Below are positions 1 to 8,389 of a stretch of 64,000 nucleotides of DNA, piece after piece. Source of the DNA: Pseudonocardia benzenivorans CB1190 (GTDB lineage: Bacteria > Actinomycetota > Actinomycetes > Mycobacteriales > Pseudonocardiaceae). A program made the translations under genes and the position numbers. Position 1 is the stretch's first letter. Each line of letters opens with the position of its first letter. The stretch is from positions 3,162,001 to 3,226,000 of the forward strand of contig NC_015312.1 of NCBI RefSeq assembly GCF_000196675.2, in the 5' to 3' direction. Under the pieces are notes generated by a model. That model saw only the letters and a program-made list of their open reading frames with translations, searched no databases and was not told where the DNA came from.

Positions 1-458
1 TGGCCACGACGAGCACGTCGGAGAACGGGTCGAGCGCGCGCACCGGGCCGTGGACCGAGCAGGTCAACGCGCTGGGCGACTTCATCCGCGCCCAGCGCCA
101 GCTGGCCAACCTGTCGCTGCGCGAGATGGCCTCGCTGACCAGCGTCTCCAACGCCTACCTGTCGCAGGTCGAGCGGGGGCTGCACCAGCCGTCGCTCAAG
201 GTACTGCGCTCGATCGCCGACGCGCTCCAGCTCTCGACCGAGCAGCTGCTCTCCCAGGCGGGCTGGTCGACGGCCGAGCCCGCCGGCCCTGCCGCGGCGG
301 GGCCGGGCCCGCAGCCCGCGCCGGGTGCGGCGGCGACCTCCGCGCCGGCCAGCACCGAGGACGCCATCCGCGCCGACGCCCGGCTCACCGAGGACCAGAA
401 GGCCGCCCTGCTCGGCGTGCTGCGCAGCTTCGTCGACGGGGCCACGCCGCCGCGCTGA
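1..458 (+). CDS. XRE-family helix-turn-helix regulator (start just outside window)
   Basis: A small DNA-binding regulator. The reading frame is open from base 3, and bases 1-2 (tg) are probably the end of an ATG or GTG start whose first base lies outside the window, so only about one base is missing. The protein has a short N-terminus, an XRE helix-turn-helix over about residues 20-75 (FIRAQRQLANLSLREMA, then SNAYLSQVERG and PSLKVLRSIADAL), an Ala/Pro-rich linker and a conserved C-terminal helix (RLTEDQKAALLGVLRSF). This layout matches the actinobacterial HTH proteins related to M. tuberculosis Rv0474, which usually precede an hbhA-like gene. Here the next genes are convergent dtd and a methyltransferase instead. 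Targets cannot be inferred. Confidence 0.85.
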   Translation, partial: ATTSTSENGSSARTGPWTEQVNALGDFIRAQRQLANLSLREMASLTSVSNAYLSQVERGLHQPSLKVLRSIADALQLSTEQLLSQAGWSTAEPAGPAAAGPGPQPAPGAAATSAPASTEDAIRADARLTEDQKAALLGVLRSFVDGATPPR

Positions 459-488
459 GCGGCGCCGACGCGCGGCGCGAGCGCCGGG

Positions 489-911
489 TCAGACCTCGAC
501 GAGCACCGTGAAGGGGCCGTCGTTGACCGACTCGACCTCCATCATCGCGCCGAACACCCCGGTGGCGACCGTCGCGCCGCGGCCGCGCAGCTCGGCGACG
601 ACGGCCTCGACCAGCGGTTCGGCGACCTCCGGCCGGGCCGCGGCCTGCCAGGACGGCCGCCTGCCCTTCGTGGTGTCGCCGTGGAGGGTGAACTGGCTGA
701 CGACGAGCAGCGCCGCGCCGGCCGTCGCGCACGACGCCTCGTCGCGCAGGATGCGCAGCTCGTGGAGCTTGCGGGCCATCGTCGCCGCCGTGTCGACGGT
801 GTCGGCGCGGTGCACGCCCAGCAGGACGAGCAGCCCCGTCCCGATCTCCCCGACGACGGTGCCCTCGACCCGGACCGCCGCCCGGGTCACCCGCGCCACG
901 ACCGCTCTCAC
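489..911 (-). CDS. dtd: D-aminoacyl-tRNA deacylase
   Basis: Hydrolyses D-amino acids (and glycine mischarged on tRNA-Ala) from tRNA in the cytosol. The 140-residue length matches the DTD family. The conserved active-site motifs are both present: SQFTL at residues 72-76 and NDGPFT at 130-135. The GTG start overlaps the stop of the upstream methyltransferase gene (GTGA), so the two are probably translationally coupled. An earlier start would run into the upstream gene. Confidence 0.95.
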   Translation of the reverse strand: MRAVVARVTRAAVRVEGTVVGEIGTGLLVLLGVHRADTVDTAATMARKLHELRILRDEASCATAGAALLVVSQFTLHGDTTKGRRPSWQAAARPEVAEPLVEAVVAELRGRGATVATGVFGAMMEVESVNDGPFTVLVEV

Positions 912-2401
912 GGGGCCACCGGGACGAGCAGCCCGTGCCGCACCAGCTCGCGGACCGCGGGCAGGGTGGCCGCGACGAGGGCGTCGTAGGGCCGGTCGTG
1001 CGCGAACGACAGCAGCGCGAGCAGCTCGCCCAGCGGTAGCTCGCCCCGGCAACCCGCGAGCAACGCGGCCGCGGGCTCGTCGACCTCGTGGCGCCACAGC
1101 GGGCCGTCGCGGCGGGCGACGGCCGCCCCCGCCTCTGCCCAGCCCTCCTCGCCGGGCACTGCGTAGCGCTCGAGCGTCGCCGACGCGGTGAGCGCGAGCG
1201 TCGCACCGAGCAGCGCGTCGTCGCCGGCGTGGGCGCGCAGCCAGTCGACGCGGTCGAGCCAGCCGTCGGCCTCGGGCCCGAGCGGGCCGCCGAGCTCGCC
1301 GACGAGGTCCTCGACGACGACGACGGGCTCGGCGTCGGTGCGGCGCAACAACAGGTGCCCGAACCCGACGCCCTCGACGGCGCGGGCCTCGGCCCAGTCC
1401 AGCCACTCGCCGGCGCGCGCCCTGGCCGACGGTGCGGCCGGGTCGAGTCCCGCGTCGCGCTGCCAGGTGCCGACGTGCATCGCCGGGTCGACGACCTCGC
1501 GCTGCAGGATCCACGCGTCGCACCCCGGCGGCAGCCACGACCGCACGCGGTCGGGCCAGTCCTCGCCGCGCACGTGCAGCCACGACCCGAGCAGCTGCGC
1601 GACCCCGCCCGCCTCCAGCACCCCCGGCAGGTCGCCCAGCAGCGCGGCCAGCGCGTCGTCCCCGTCGGCGCCGGAGTCGCGGTAGACGTAGTCGACGCGG
1701 GCGGGGCCGGGCACGAACGGCGGGTTGGACACGACGTGGGCGAACCGGCGGCCTGCCACCGGCTGCAGCCACGGCCCCTCGCGCAGCTCGGCCCGCACCC
1801 CGGACAGCGCGAGGGTGGCGGCGGCCAGCGCCAACGCCCGTGGCGCCACGTCGGTGCCGACGACCGTGCGCGAGTGCCTGCTCGCGTGCAGCGCCTGCAC
1901 CCCGCAGCCGGTGCCCAGGTCGAGCGTGGCGTCCACGGGCCGGCGGATCGCGGCGGCCGCGAGCGACAGCGACGCCCCGCCCACGCCGGTCACGTGGTCG
2001 CGGTCCTGGCGCGCCGCGGGGGTGTCGAGGTCGGACACGACCCACCACGCGTCGTCCGCGGCGCCCGAGCCGGCGTCGTCGGCGTAGGGCCGGACGTCGA
2101 GGGCGGCCACGAACCCGTCACCCGCGACCCGCAGCAGGCCGGCCGCCACCAGCGGCCCGGGGTCGCCCAGCGCCGCCCGCACCGCCGCGGCGGGCTCCGT
2201 GGCGCCGAGCAGCAGCAGCCGCACGAGCACGCCGAGCTCGCCGCCGTCGCGGGTGGCGCGGTCGGCGGCCTCGGGCTCACCGCGGGTCAGGGCGTCGTGC
2301 GCGGCCCGCCCGAGCAGCGCGCGGACACCGTCGACGGTGTAGCCGTGGGTCAGGAACGCCGTACGCAGGCCCGGCGCCGCCGGGACGAGATCGGGGAGCA
2401 C
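908..2401 (-). CDS. Class I SAM-dependent methyltransferase
   Basis: A 497-residue methyltransferase. An N-terminal winged-helix-like region (about residues 1-120) is followed by a Rossmann methyltransferase core with the SAM-binding LDLGTGCGVQALHA at about 158-171 and the NPPF catalytic/substrate motif (VVSNPPFVPG) near residue 222, as in N5-glutamine and N6-adenine methyltransferases of the HemK/RsmC type. The C-terminal 200 residues carry no motif I recognise. I chose GTG 2401 because GAGGA lies about 8 nt upstream; an ATG 120 nt further upstream has poor coding character. It overlaps dtd by 4 nt, which suggests a tRNA or translation-quality role, but the substrate is not known. Confidence 0.85.
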   Translation of the reverse strand: MLPDLVPAAPGLRTAFLTHGYTVDGVRALLGRAAHDALTRGEPEAADRATRDGGELGVLVRLLLLGATEPAAAVRAALGDPGPLVAAGLLRVAGDGFVAALDVRPYADDAGSGAADDAWWVVSDLDTPAARQDRDHVTGVGGASLSLAAAAIRRPVDATLDLGTGCGVQALHASRHSRTVVGTDVAPRALALAAATLALSGVRAELREGPWLQPVAGRRFAHVVSNPPFVPGPARVDYVYRDSGADGDDALAALLGDLPGVLEAGGVAQLLGSWLHVRGEDWPDRVRSWLPPGCDAWILQREVVDPAMHVGTWQRDAGLDPAAPSARARAGEWLDWAEARAVEGVGFGHLLLRRTDAEPVVVVEDLVGELGGPLGPEADGWLDRVDWLRAHAGDDALLGATLALTASATLERYAVPGEEGWAEAGAAVARRDGPLWRHEVDEPAAALLAGCRGELPLGELLALLSFAHDRPYDALVAATLPAVRELVRHGLLVPVAP

Positions 2402-2611
2402 GCGTCCATCCTCGCCGCCCGCCGGTCCGGGCCGGCAGGACGGGTCCGTGGTGCGGCCGGCCCCGCCGTCGGGTTCGTCCCGCCCGAGGTATTCGTCGCG
2501 CTGATGGTGCGTCAGCAGCAATGGTTGTTTCCGTCGCCGTATCCGTTCCGGTTACCGTCTGTGCAGGTCCGACGGCTCCACCACCCGATCGGGCCGCCGG
2601 GAGGAACGACG
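2402..2611. other. Intergenic region, divergent promoter space
   Basis: No gene or strong structure seen. It lies between the minus-strand methyltransferase start and a small plus-strand ORF. Base composition dips around 2515-2570 (aatggttgtttccgtcgccg), which is where a promoter would be expected, but I cannot assign -35 and -10 boxes confidently. Confidence 0.4.
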
Positions 2612-2695
2612 ATGTCGACCGCCGACGCCGAGCACGATCCCCCACGCCGATCACGCTGTGTCCCCACCGGCGAACGGGCCGCGCCCGTTCGCTGA
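2612..2695 (+). CDS. Possible 27-residue leader peptide
   Basis: An ATG preceded by a strong Shine-Dalgarno (GGGAGGA, about 5 nt spacing) opens a 27-codon frame that starts MSTADAEHDPPRRSRC and ends VPTGERAAPVR. It is followed 87 nt later by a perfect 14-bp hairpin and then by the binding-protein gene at 2921. It resembles no family I know. The strong ribosome site plus downstream hairpin make an attenuator-like leader possible. It may equally be a chance frame in GC-rich DNA. Confidence 0.3.
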   Translation: MSTADAEHDPPRRSRCVPTGERAAPVR

Positions 2696-2781
2696 CACCT
2701 GCGCCCGCCGGGCCTCCGCCGTGGCCCCGCGGCGGGTGGTCGTCGCGCGCCCGGAACACACGTCGCCCGGGGAGGGCAGGC

Positions 2782-2815
2782 CCCGCCCGGCGCACACCGC
2801 CGTGCGCCGGGCGGG
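2782..2815 (+). terminator. Perfect 14-bp hairpin before the binding-protein gene
   Basis: CCCGCCCGGCGCAC (2782-2795) pairs without mismatch to GTGCGCCGGGCGGG (2802-2815) across a 6-nt loop. No U-tract follows, as is usual in actinobacteria. It lies between the 27-codon ORF and the lipoprotein gene, so it could terminate or attenuate transcription entering the latter. Confidence 0.6.
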
Positions 2816-2920
2816 ACCGCTCGGGCGGGACCCACCTCACGGACTGCACGACCGCACAGACCGCACGAGCGCCGTCGCCGGACCGGCGGCGCAGGAGCCG
2901 AACTCGACGAGGAGTGACGG

Positions 2921-4627
2921 ATGCCGGGAGCGTGTGTGCCTTCACCGCGAGTGCCTTCACGACGGGAGCAATCGCCGCGTGTACCTGCGCAGGGCGGGCC
3001 GGGCGGGCGGCGGGCGAGGGGAGGCCGCGGGCGCGCACTCGTGGCCACGGCACTGTTGACGGTGCTGGTGACGGTGCTCGCCGCCTGCGGCGGGTCCGCG
3101 GCGGGCGAGGGCGGCGCGGGCGCCGGCCCGATCCCGGCCACCAACCCCTACGGCAGCGACGTCGCCGCCGAGGGGACGCCGAAGGACGGCGGGGTGCTGG
3201 TACTGGGCACCGACCGGGAGGCGGTCAGCTTCGACCCGACGGTGCAGAACACCAACAACGCGGCGTTCGCCGTGTACGACTCGCTGATGAAGCTCGCCCC
3301 CGACGGGTCGGCACAACCGTTGCTGGCCAAGGGGATGGCGACCACCGACAACGGCCGGACGTGGCGGCTGGAGCTGCGGGAGGGCGTGAGGTTCTCCGAC
3401 GGCACGCCGCTGAACGCCGACGCCGTCATCGTCAACACCCGCCGCCACGTCGAGAAGGTGCGCTCGGCCGCGCACTCCTTCGCGACCCAGATCGAGACCA
3501 TGACCGCGCTCGACCCGCTGACGGTGCAGTTCACGCTGAAGGCCCCGCTCGGTGACTTCCCGGTCCTGTTCGCGCAGAACCAGTACTCCGGCACGCTCGG
3601 GCTCATCGTCTCGCCCGCGGCGCTCGCGAAGTACGGCGACGACATCGGCAGCAACCCCGTCGGCGCCGGCCCGTTCGTGCTCAAGAGCTGGACGCGCGAC
3701 TCGAAGATGGTGCTGGCCCGCAACCCGACGTACTGGCAGCCGGGCCTGCCCCACCTCGACGGGCTGGAGTTCCGGCCGTTGTCCGACACCAACTCCCGGC
3801 AGGCCTCGATCCAGAACGGTGACGTCGACCTGGCGTTCGGTGCCTACAACCAGGAGCTCGTCGCGGCGCTGGACAACCCGAACCTGCAGGTGTTCTACGG
3901 TCCCGGCAACTCCGGCGAGTTCCTGATCTTCAACATGACCAAGCCGCCGTTCGACGACCGGAACATGCGCGAGGCCATCGTGCGCGCCATCAACCTGCAG
4001 GCGCTCTCGGCCAGCCAGTACAACAACCGGATCGTCCCCGCCGACAGCCTGTTCGACGCGCAGAGCCCGTTCCACACCGACGCCGCGTCGAAGGAGTGGC
4101 CCGCGTTCGACCTGGAGAAGGCAAAGCAGCTCGTCGCCGACTACCGGGCGTCGGGCAAGAACCCGGACTTCACCTTCAAGACGTCCAACAGCCGCCCGCC
4201 CTACGCCGAGTTCGTCCAGGCCCAGATCGAGGCCCTCGGGATCAAGGTCGACGTGCAGATGTACGACCTGGCGCAGTACTCGGCGTCGGTCGTGCAGAGC
4301 GGGGACTTCCAGCTGAGCACCAACGTGGCGTCGGTCGACTACCCCTACCCGGGGGTCCGGCGGCTCTTCGGCACCGGCGGCAGCACCAATTTCGGCAAGT
4401 ACTCCGACCCGCAGGTCGACGCGTTGCTCGCCGACGCCGCCTCCACGACCGACGACGACGCGCGGGCCCGGGCCTACCAGCAGGTCGAGCTCATCGTGAA
4501 CAAGGACATCCCGGTCGCCTGGACGAGCCGGGTGTACCTGGCGACGATCGCGGAGAAGGAGGTCAAGGGGATCGACCGGTACCAGTCGCGCGACCTGTTC
4601 CTCGCGCGCACCTGGTTGGACCGCTGA
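2921..4627 (+). CDS. ABC transporter substrate-binding lipoprotein, family 5 (peptide/nickel type)
   Basis: Extracytoplasmic solute-binding lipoprotein of the DppA/OppA/NikA family (568 residues). The signal is unusually long: an Arg/Pro-rich n-region of about 38 residues, a hydrophobic stretch (ATALLTVLVTVL) and lipobox LAAC with Cys56. The mature part has the family's early SFDPTVQ segment and the FSDGTPLNADAV strand. ATG 2921 has GAGGAG 7 nt upstream. A later GTG at 3041 would give a more normal signal length, so the start is not certain. No permease or ATPase gene lies nearby, so this is an orphan binding protein. The ligand cannot be told from sequence. Confidence 0.88.
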   Translation: MPGACVPSPRVPSRREQSPRVPAQGGPGGRRARGGRGRALVATALLTVLVTVLAACGGSAAGEGGAGAGPIPATNPYGSDVAAEGTPKDGGVLVLGTDREAVSFDPTVQNTNNAAFAVYDSLMKLAPDGSAQPLLAKGMATTDNGRTWRLELREGVRFSDGTPLNADAVIVNTRRHVEKVRSAAHSFATQIETMTALDPLTVQFTLKAPLGDFPVLFAQNQYSGTLGLIVSPAALAKYGDDIGSNPVGAGPFVLKSWTRDSKMVLARNPTYWQPGLPHLDGLEFRPLSDTNSRQASIQNGDVDLAFGAYNQELVAALDNPNLQVFYGPGNSGEFLIFNMTKPPFDDRNMREAIVRAINLQALSASQYNNRIVPADSLFDAQSPFHTDAASKEWPAFDLEKAKQLVADYRASGKNPDFTFKTSNSRPPYAEFVQAQIEALGIKVDVQMYDLAQYSASVVQSGDFQLSTNVASVDYPYPGVRRLFGTGGSTNFGKYSDPQVDALLADAASTTDDDARARAYQQVELIVNKDIPVAWTSRVYLATIAEKEVKGIDRYQSRDLFLARTWLDR

Positions 4628-4672
4628 CCCACCGGTGTGGCGGCGACGGGTCCACGACGGGCCCGCCGCCGC

Positions 4673-4678
4673 TACGCT
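4673..4678 (+). promoter_or_regulatory. -10 box for leaderless transcription
   Basis: TACGCT ends 7 nt before the GTG start at 4686, the geometry of an actinobacterial leaderless promoter where the transcript begins at the start codon. No Shine-Dalgarno precedes that start. Confidence 0.55.
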
Positions 4679-4685
4679 GACCGGC

Positions 4686-5267
4686 GTGACGCTCTGCCTG
4701 GCCCAGGACGCCGACGCCGACGCGCTGCTCGACCGCGACCCGCTCGCGCTGCTGATCGGGATGCTGCTCGACCAGCAGTTCCCGATGGAGCGCGCCTTCG
4801 CCGGGCCGGCGCTGCTGGCCCGGCGGCTCGGTGTCGAGCGGCTCGACGCGCGCGAGCTGGCCGGGTACGACCCGGACGCGCTGGTCGAGCTGTTCACCGG
4901 CCCGCCCGCGGTGCACCGCTACCCGCGGTCGATGGCGCAGCGGGTGCAGGCGTTGGCCGCCGCGGTCGTCGACCGCTACGACGGCGACGTCCCCGGGATC
5001 TGGTCCGACGTCGCGACCGGCAAGGAGCTGTTCACCCGGCTCGCGGGCCTGCCCGGCTTCGGCACCCAGAAGGCGCAGATCTTCACCGCCCTGCTGGGCA
5101 AGCAGCGCGGGGTCACCCCCGACGGCTGGCGCGAGGCCGCGGGCGGCTACGGGCAGGACGGCGTCCACATGTCGGTCGCCGACGTCGTCGACGCCGACTC
5201 ACTCGGGCGCGTCCGGGAGTACAAGCAGGCGGCGAAGGCGGCACGCAAGGCGGCCGCCACCGGCTGA
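4686..5267 (+). CDS. HhH-GPD-type base-excision repair protein
   Basis: A 193-residue relative of the HhH-GPD DNA glycosylases, in the actinobacterial subgroup annotated as uncharacterised HhH-GPD proteins. Visible signs are the N-terminal helix DPLALLIGMLLDQQFPMERA (as in AlkA/Nth folds) and the helix-hairpin-helix GLPGFGTQKAQIFTALLGKQ at about residues 118-137. The Asp expected about 18 residues after the hairpin in catalytic glycosylases is not evident (RGVTPDGWREAAGGYG), so activity is uncertain. The GTG start is leaderless. It is monocistronic, between the binding protein and an ArsR regulator. Confidence 0.82.
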   Translation: MTLCLAQDADADALLDRDPLALLIGMLLDQQFPMERAFAGPALLARRLGVERLDARELAGYDPDALVELFTGPPAVHRYPRSMAQRVQALAAAVVDRYDGDVPGIWSDVATGKELFTRLAGLPGFGTQKAQIFTALLGKQRGVTPDGWREAAGGYGQDGVHMSVADVVDADSLGRVREYKQAAKAARKAAATG

Positions 5268-5328
5268 CGGTCCGGACCGGGCGGGGACGCGACCGGGATC
5301 ACGGCGCCGTGTCCGCCGCGTCGCGGAC

Positions 5329-5334
5329 TAGCAT
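5329..5334 (+). promoter_or_regulatory. -10 box for leaderless transcription of the arsR-like gene
   Basis: TAGCAT ends 7 nt before GTG 5342, with no Shine-Dalgarno before that start. This is the same leaderless geometry as the gene just upstream. Confidence 0.55.
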
Positions 5335-5341
5335 CGAGATC

Positions 5342-5764
5342 GTGCACAAGGTCCCGTCCGATCGTCAGGGCCTGCGGGTCATCGATCCCGACCAGGTCTG
5401 CGACGCCACCGCCGTCCTCGCGGACGAGGCGCAGCTGCAGCACTCGGCCACCGTGCTCGACGCGCTCGGCGAGGTCAACCGCCTGAGCATCCTGCTCGCG
5501 CTCCTGCACGCGGGCGACCTCTGCGTGTCCGACCTGGCGGTCGCCGTCGGGATGAGCGACAGCGCCGTCTCGCACGCGCTGCGGCTGCTGCGCGCGCACG
5601 GAATGGTCACCGCGCACCGCGAGGGCAGGCTGGTCCGGTACCGCCTTGCGGGCGGGCTGGCCCGGCGGCTGCTCGAGGTCGTGTCGGAGGAGGCGGTGGC
5701 ACCCGTGACGCTGCACGCGCACGGTCACGCCGACCCGGCGGGGGACAAGGCGGGCGCGTCCTGA
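5342..5764 (+). CDS. ArsR/SmtB-family metal-responsive repressor
   Basis: A 140-residue winged-helix repressor. The core runs from LGEVNRLSILLALLHAGDL through the recognition helix SDSAVSHALRLLRAHGMV to the wing HREGRLVRYRLAG. Candidate metal ligands are a Cys in DLCVSDLA (where ArsR-type sensors have ELCVCDL), an N-terminal Cys (DPDQVCDA) and a C-terminal His cluster (LHAHGHADP), which suggests a transition-metal sensor, but the metal cannot be assigned. No transporter gene is adjacent, so its target is elsewhere or autoregulatory. GTG 5342 is supported by a -10 box 7 nt upstream. Confidence 0.88.
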   Translation: MHKVPSDRQGLRVIDPDQVCDATAVLADEAQLQHSATVLDALGEVNRLSILLALLHAGDLCVSDLAVAVGMSDSAVSHALRLLRAHGMVTAHREGRLVRYRLAGGLARRLLEVVSEEAVAPVTLHAHGHADPAGDKAGAS

Positions 5765-5935
5765 CGGGTCCGCCCGGCGGGTGGCTGCCTGGTTCCTGCC
5801 CGTCCGGGCGTTTCCGGTGGTGACGCGCCGGACGATCGGCACGACAATCCGCCCGCGGACGGGCGTTCCCGGCCTCGCAGTGCAACGATGGAGGTGGCCG
5901 CCGGTCACCCCCGGCGGCAGCGAGGGGTGGTGGTC

Positions 5936-6256
5936 GTGACCGAGCCGCAGCGGAGCAGCAACGACGAACCCGTGCTCATCACGGACGCCGCGATGTCCTA
6001 CGAGCAGGAGCTCGCCGTCCGCAAGCGACGCTACAAGACCATGATGTTGATGCGGGTGCCGTGCATGATCGCCGCGGCCGCCTTCTACCAGATCCCGTGG
6101 CTCGCCGTCGGCCTGCTGGTGCTGTCGATCCCGCTGCCGTGGATCGCCGTCCTCGTCGCCAACGACCGCCTGCCCCGCAAGGCGGAGAACCCCAACCGGT
6201 TCCGGCCCGAGCGTCCCGCGCTCGGACAGGGGGACCGGGGCGTCATCGACGACTGA
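5936..6256 (+). CDS. DUF3099 small membrane protein
   Basis: A 106-residue membrane protein typical of actinobacteria. It has the family's LITDAAMSYEQELAVRKRRY segment followed by two adjacent hydrophobic helices (about residues 37-55 and 60-78) and a charged tail. GTG 5936 is preceded by GAGGGG at about 8 nt. An ATG at 5888 is in frame but gives an extension not expected in the family. Function unknown. Confidence 0.82.
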   Translation: MTEPQRSSNDEPVLITDAAMSYEQELAVRKRRYKTMMLMRVPCMIAAAAFYQIPWLAVGLLVLSIPLPWIAVLVANDRLPRKAENPNRFRPERPALGQGDRGVIDD

Positions 6257-6319
6257 CGGTCGGCCGGTCGGCGACCGATCGCGACGTCCGCGCGTCCGGC
6301 GCGCATCCCGCGGAGGCGG

Positions 6320-7249
6320 TCACAGCAGTGCGGCGAGCTGTGCCGCGAGCGCCGCGTTCGCCGTCACCAGCGCGATGTTCGTCTCCAGGCTGGCGCCGTC
6401 GCTGCCGCTGTGGAAGTGCTCCAGCAGCGCCGGGGTGACGTCCTTGCCGACGATGCCGCGCGCCGCGACCATCGCCAGCCCGTCGGCGAGCAGCCGGTCG
6501 TGGAGGTCGGCGTCGAGCTCCGCGTCGACCGGCACCGGCTGCGCCAGGACGAGCCCGCCGCCGGTGGCACGGTGCGCCCGCCAGACGGCGGCGGCGTCGG
6601 CGGGGGAGTCGACCCGCCACGGCACCGGCACCCCGGAGTCGCGCCGGTAGAAGCCGGGGAACGCGTCGGTCCCGAACCCCAGCACCGGCACCGACCAGGT
6701 CTCCAGCACCTCCAGCGTGGCGCCGACGTCGAGGATCGACTTGACCCCGGAGCAGACGACCGCCACCGGGGTGCGCGCGAGCGTCGCCGGGTCGGCCGAG
6801 ACGTCCCAGGTCTCGCGGGCGCCGCGGTGCACCCCGCCGAGCCCGCCCGTCGCGAACACCTCCACGCCCGCCGCCGCGGCGAGCCACGCGGTGGCGGCGA
6901 CGGTCGTGGCACCGTCGAGCCCGAGCCCGGCGGCGACGCCCAGGTCGCGCATCGAGAGCTTCGCGACCCCGCCCGCACAGATCCGGTCGAGGGCCTCGGC
7001 GTCGAGCCCGACACGCGGCCTGCCGTCGAGCACCGCGACCGTCGCCGGCACCGCGCCGTGCGCGCGCACGACGTCCTCCAGCGCGCTCGCCGTCGCCCGG
7101 TTGCGCGGCGCCGGCAGGCCGTGGGCCAACAGCGTGCTCTCCAGGGCCACGACGGGCCGCCCGGCCGCGAGCGCGTCGGCGACCTCCGGGGCCACCAGAG
7201 GATCGAGCGGGGAAGCGGGGCGCGGCGGCAGGGTCACGTGCGGCATCAT
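6320..7249 (-). CDS. psuG: Pseudouridine-5'-phosphate glycosidase
   Basis: Cleaves pseudouridine 5'-phosphate reversibly to uracil and ribose 5-phosphate in pseudouridine salvage. The 309-residue protein shows the family signatures [13 protein letters not shown] near the N-terminus, [28 protein letters not shown] and the C-terminal [12 protein letters not shown]. No pseudouridine kinase (psuK) is adjacent. Two consecutive ATG codons (7249, 7246) are possible starts. The divergent gene starts only 6 nt away, so both promoters must lie inside the other's coding sequence or both messages are leaderless. Confidence 0.93.
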   Translation of the reverse strand: MMPHVTLPPRPASPLDPLVAPEVADALAAGRPVVALESTLLAHGLPAPRNRATASALEDVVRAHGAVPATVAVLDGRPRVGLDAEALDRICAGGVAKLSMRDLGVAAGLGLDGATTVAATAWLAAAAGVEVFATGGLGGVHRGARETWDVSADPATLARTPVAVVCSGVKSILDVGATLEVLETWSVPVLGFGTDAFPGFYRRDSGVPVPWRVDSPADAAAVWRAHRATGGGLVLAQPVPVDAELDADLHDRLLADGLAMVAARGIVGKDVTPALLEHFHSGSDGASLETNIALVTANAALAAQLAALL

Positions 7250-7255
7250 GGGGCA

Positions 7256-7504
7256 ATGGCCACCCAGACGCTGCCCGAGGTCGACACCCGCCCCGAGGGC
7301 ACCGACACGACCGGCAACGACGAGCCGAAGATGTTCCACTACGTGAAGAAGGCCAAGATCGCCGAGAGCGCGGTCATGGGCAACCTCGTGGTGGCGCTGT
7401 GCGGCGAGACCTTCCCCGTCACGAAGTCGCCCAAGCCCGGGTCGCCGGTGTGCCCGGACTGCAAGAAGATCTACGAGTCCCTGCCGCCCGGCGGCGACTC
7501 CTGA
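7256..7504 (+). CDS. DUF3039 protein
   Basis: An 82-residue actinobacterial protein of the DUF3039 family. It has an acidic N-terminus, then a conserved core [19 protein letters not shown], and cysteines at ALCGETF and VCPDCKKIY that could form a small zinc site (only three Cys are obvious). Function unknown. The ATG lies 6 nt from the divergent psuG start, with no clear Shine-Dalgarno. Confidence 0.85.
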   Translation: MATQTLPEVDTRPEGTDTTGNDEPKMFHYVKKAKIAESAVMGNLVVALCGETFPVTKSPKPGSPVCPDCKKIYESLPPGGDS

Positions 7505-7512
7505 CCCCGCCG

Positions 7513-7564
7513 GCCTCCGCGGAGGTCACCCGGCACGCGCCGCCCCGGGATCGTCCGGGGCGGC
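7513..7564. terminator. Two hairpins between convergent genes
   Basis: CCTCCGCGGAGG is self-complementary at 7513-7524. GCCGCCCCGG (7539-7548) pairs perfectly with CCGGGGCGGC (7555-7564) across 6 nt. They sit between the ends of the DUF3039 gene (+) and phaZ (-), the second inside the last codons of phaZ, and probably terminate both. Confidence 0.55.
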
Positions 7565-8389
7565 CAGGAACGCGTCGACGACGGGCGCGAGCTCGTGCGG
7601 CTCCGTCAGGAGTGCGAGGTGGCCGCCCGGGTGCAGGTGCAGCTGCGAGCCGGCGATGCCGCGGTGCAGGATGCGCGCGTTGACCACCGGGACGACGGGA
7701 TCGTCCTCGCCCGCCACGACGAGCGTCGGGACGTGCAGCAACGGCAGGAACGGCAGGCTCGTCCAGCTCGCCGCCGCCAGCAGCTGGAACCGGTAGCCGC
7801 GGTCGCCCGGGCCCGTCGTGCGGCCCGACCCCAGCACCTCCGCCGCCCGCTCCGGCCGGGTCCGCATCGTGCCGCCGTAGATGCGGCCCGCGACCTCGCG
7901 GGCGTGCTCCGGATCGTGGTAACGCCGCCCGGTGAGCATCCGCGCCAGCACCGACGGCGGCCCCGGCACCATGAGCGCTCCCGTGCCGGTGGCGACGAGC
8001 ACCAGCCGGCGGACCCGCCCCGGGCTGCCGAGCGCGAGCTGCTGGGCCAGCGCCCCGCCCCACGAGTAGCCGAGCACGTCGACCCGCCCCCGACCGAGCC
8101 GGGAGAGCAGGCCGTCGACGGCCGCGGCCAGCCCGGGGAGGTGGTAGGGCAGCACGGGCGCGGGCGAGCCGCCGACGCCCGGCGGGTCGAAGCGGATGGT
8201 CTCGACGTCGGGCGGCAGGGCGTCGACGAACGGGTCGAGCAGGCCCAGCGCCGCCCCGATGCCGTTGACCAGCAGCAACGGTGTGCGGCCCGAGCCGTCG
8301 GCGGGCCGCACCGCCACGTGCAGCGTGTGCCCGTCGACGGTCAGGTCCGCGACCCGGTCGGCGACCCGACCGTCGCGGGCGCCCGTCAT
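7526..8389 (-). CDS. phaZ: Alpha/beta hydrolase, PhaZ-type intracellular PHA depolymerase
   Basis: Likely a granule-associated depolymerase releasing hydroxyalkanoate monomers. The 287 residues follow the Pseudomonas PhaZ pattern closely: LLLVNGIGAALGLLDPF, FDPPGVGGSP, nucleophile elbow GYSWGG (Ser109), ATGTGALMVPGPPSVL, acid in GEDDPVVP (about D229-D230) and His257 in HPGGHLAL. The ATG overlaps the stop of the upstream PHA-synthase-like gene (ATGA), so the two are an operon, which supports a PHA role. A general esterase acting on another acyl substrate is the alternative. Confidence 0.82.
   Translation of the reverse strand: MTGARDGRVADRVADLTVDGHTLHVAVRPADGSGRTPLLLVNGIGAALGLLDPFVDALPPDVETIRFDPPGVGGSPAPVLPYHLPGLAAAVDGLLSRLGRGRVDVLGYSWGGALAQQLALGSPGRVRRLVLVATGTGALMVPGPPSVLARMLTGRRYHDPEHAREVAGRIYGGTMRTRPERAAEVLGSGRTTGPGDRGYRFQLLAAASWTSLPFLPLLHVPTLVVAGEDDPVVPVVNARILHRGIAGSQLHLHPGGHLALLTEPHELAPVVDAFLAAPDDPGAARAG

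Noticed and set aside
2957..4897. Long minus-strand frame opposite the binding-protein gene
   Set aside because: Composition is Arg/Val/Leu shadow of a GC-rich gene; the opposite strand has clear family motifs and a ribosome site.
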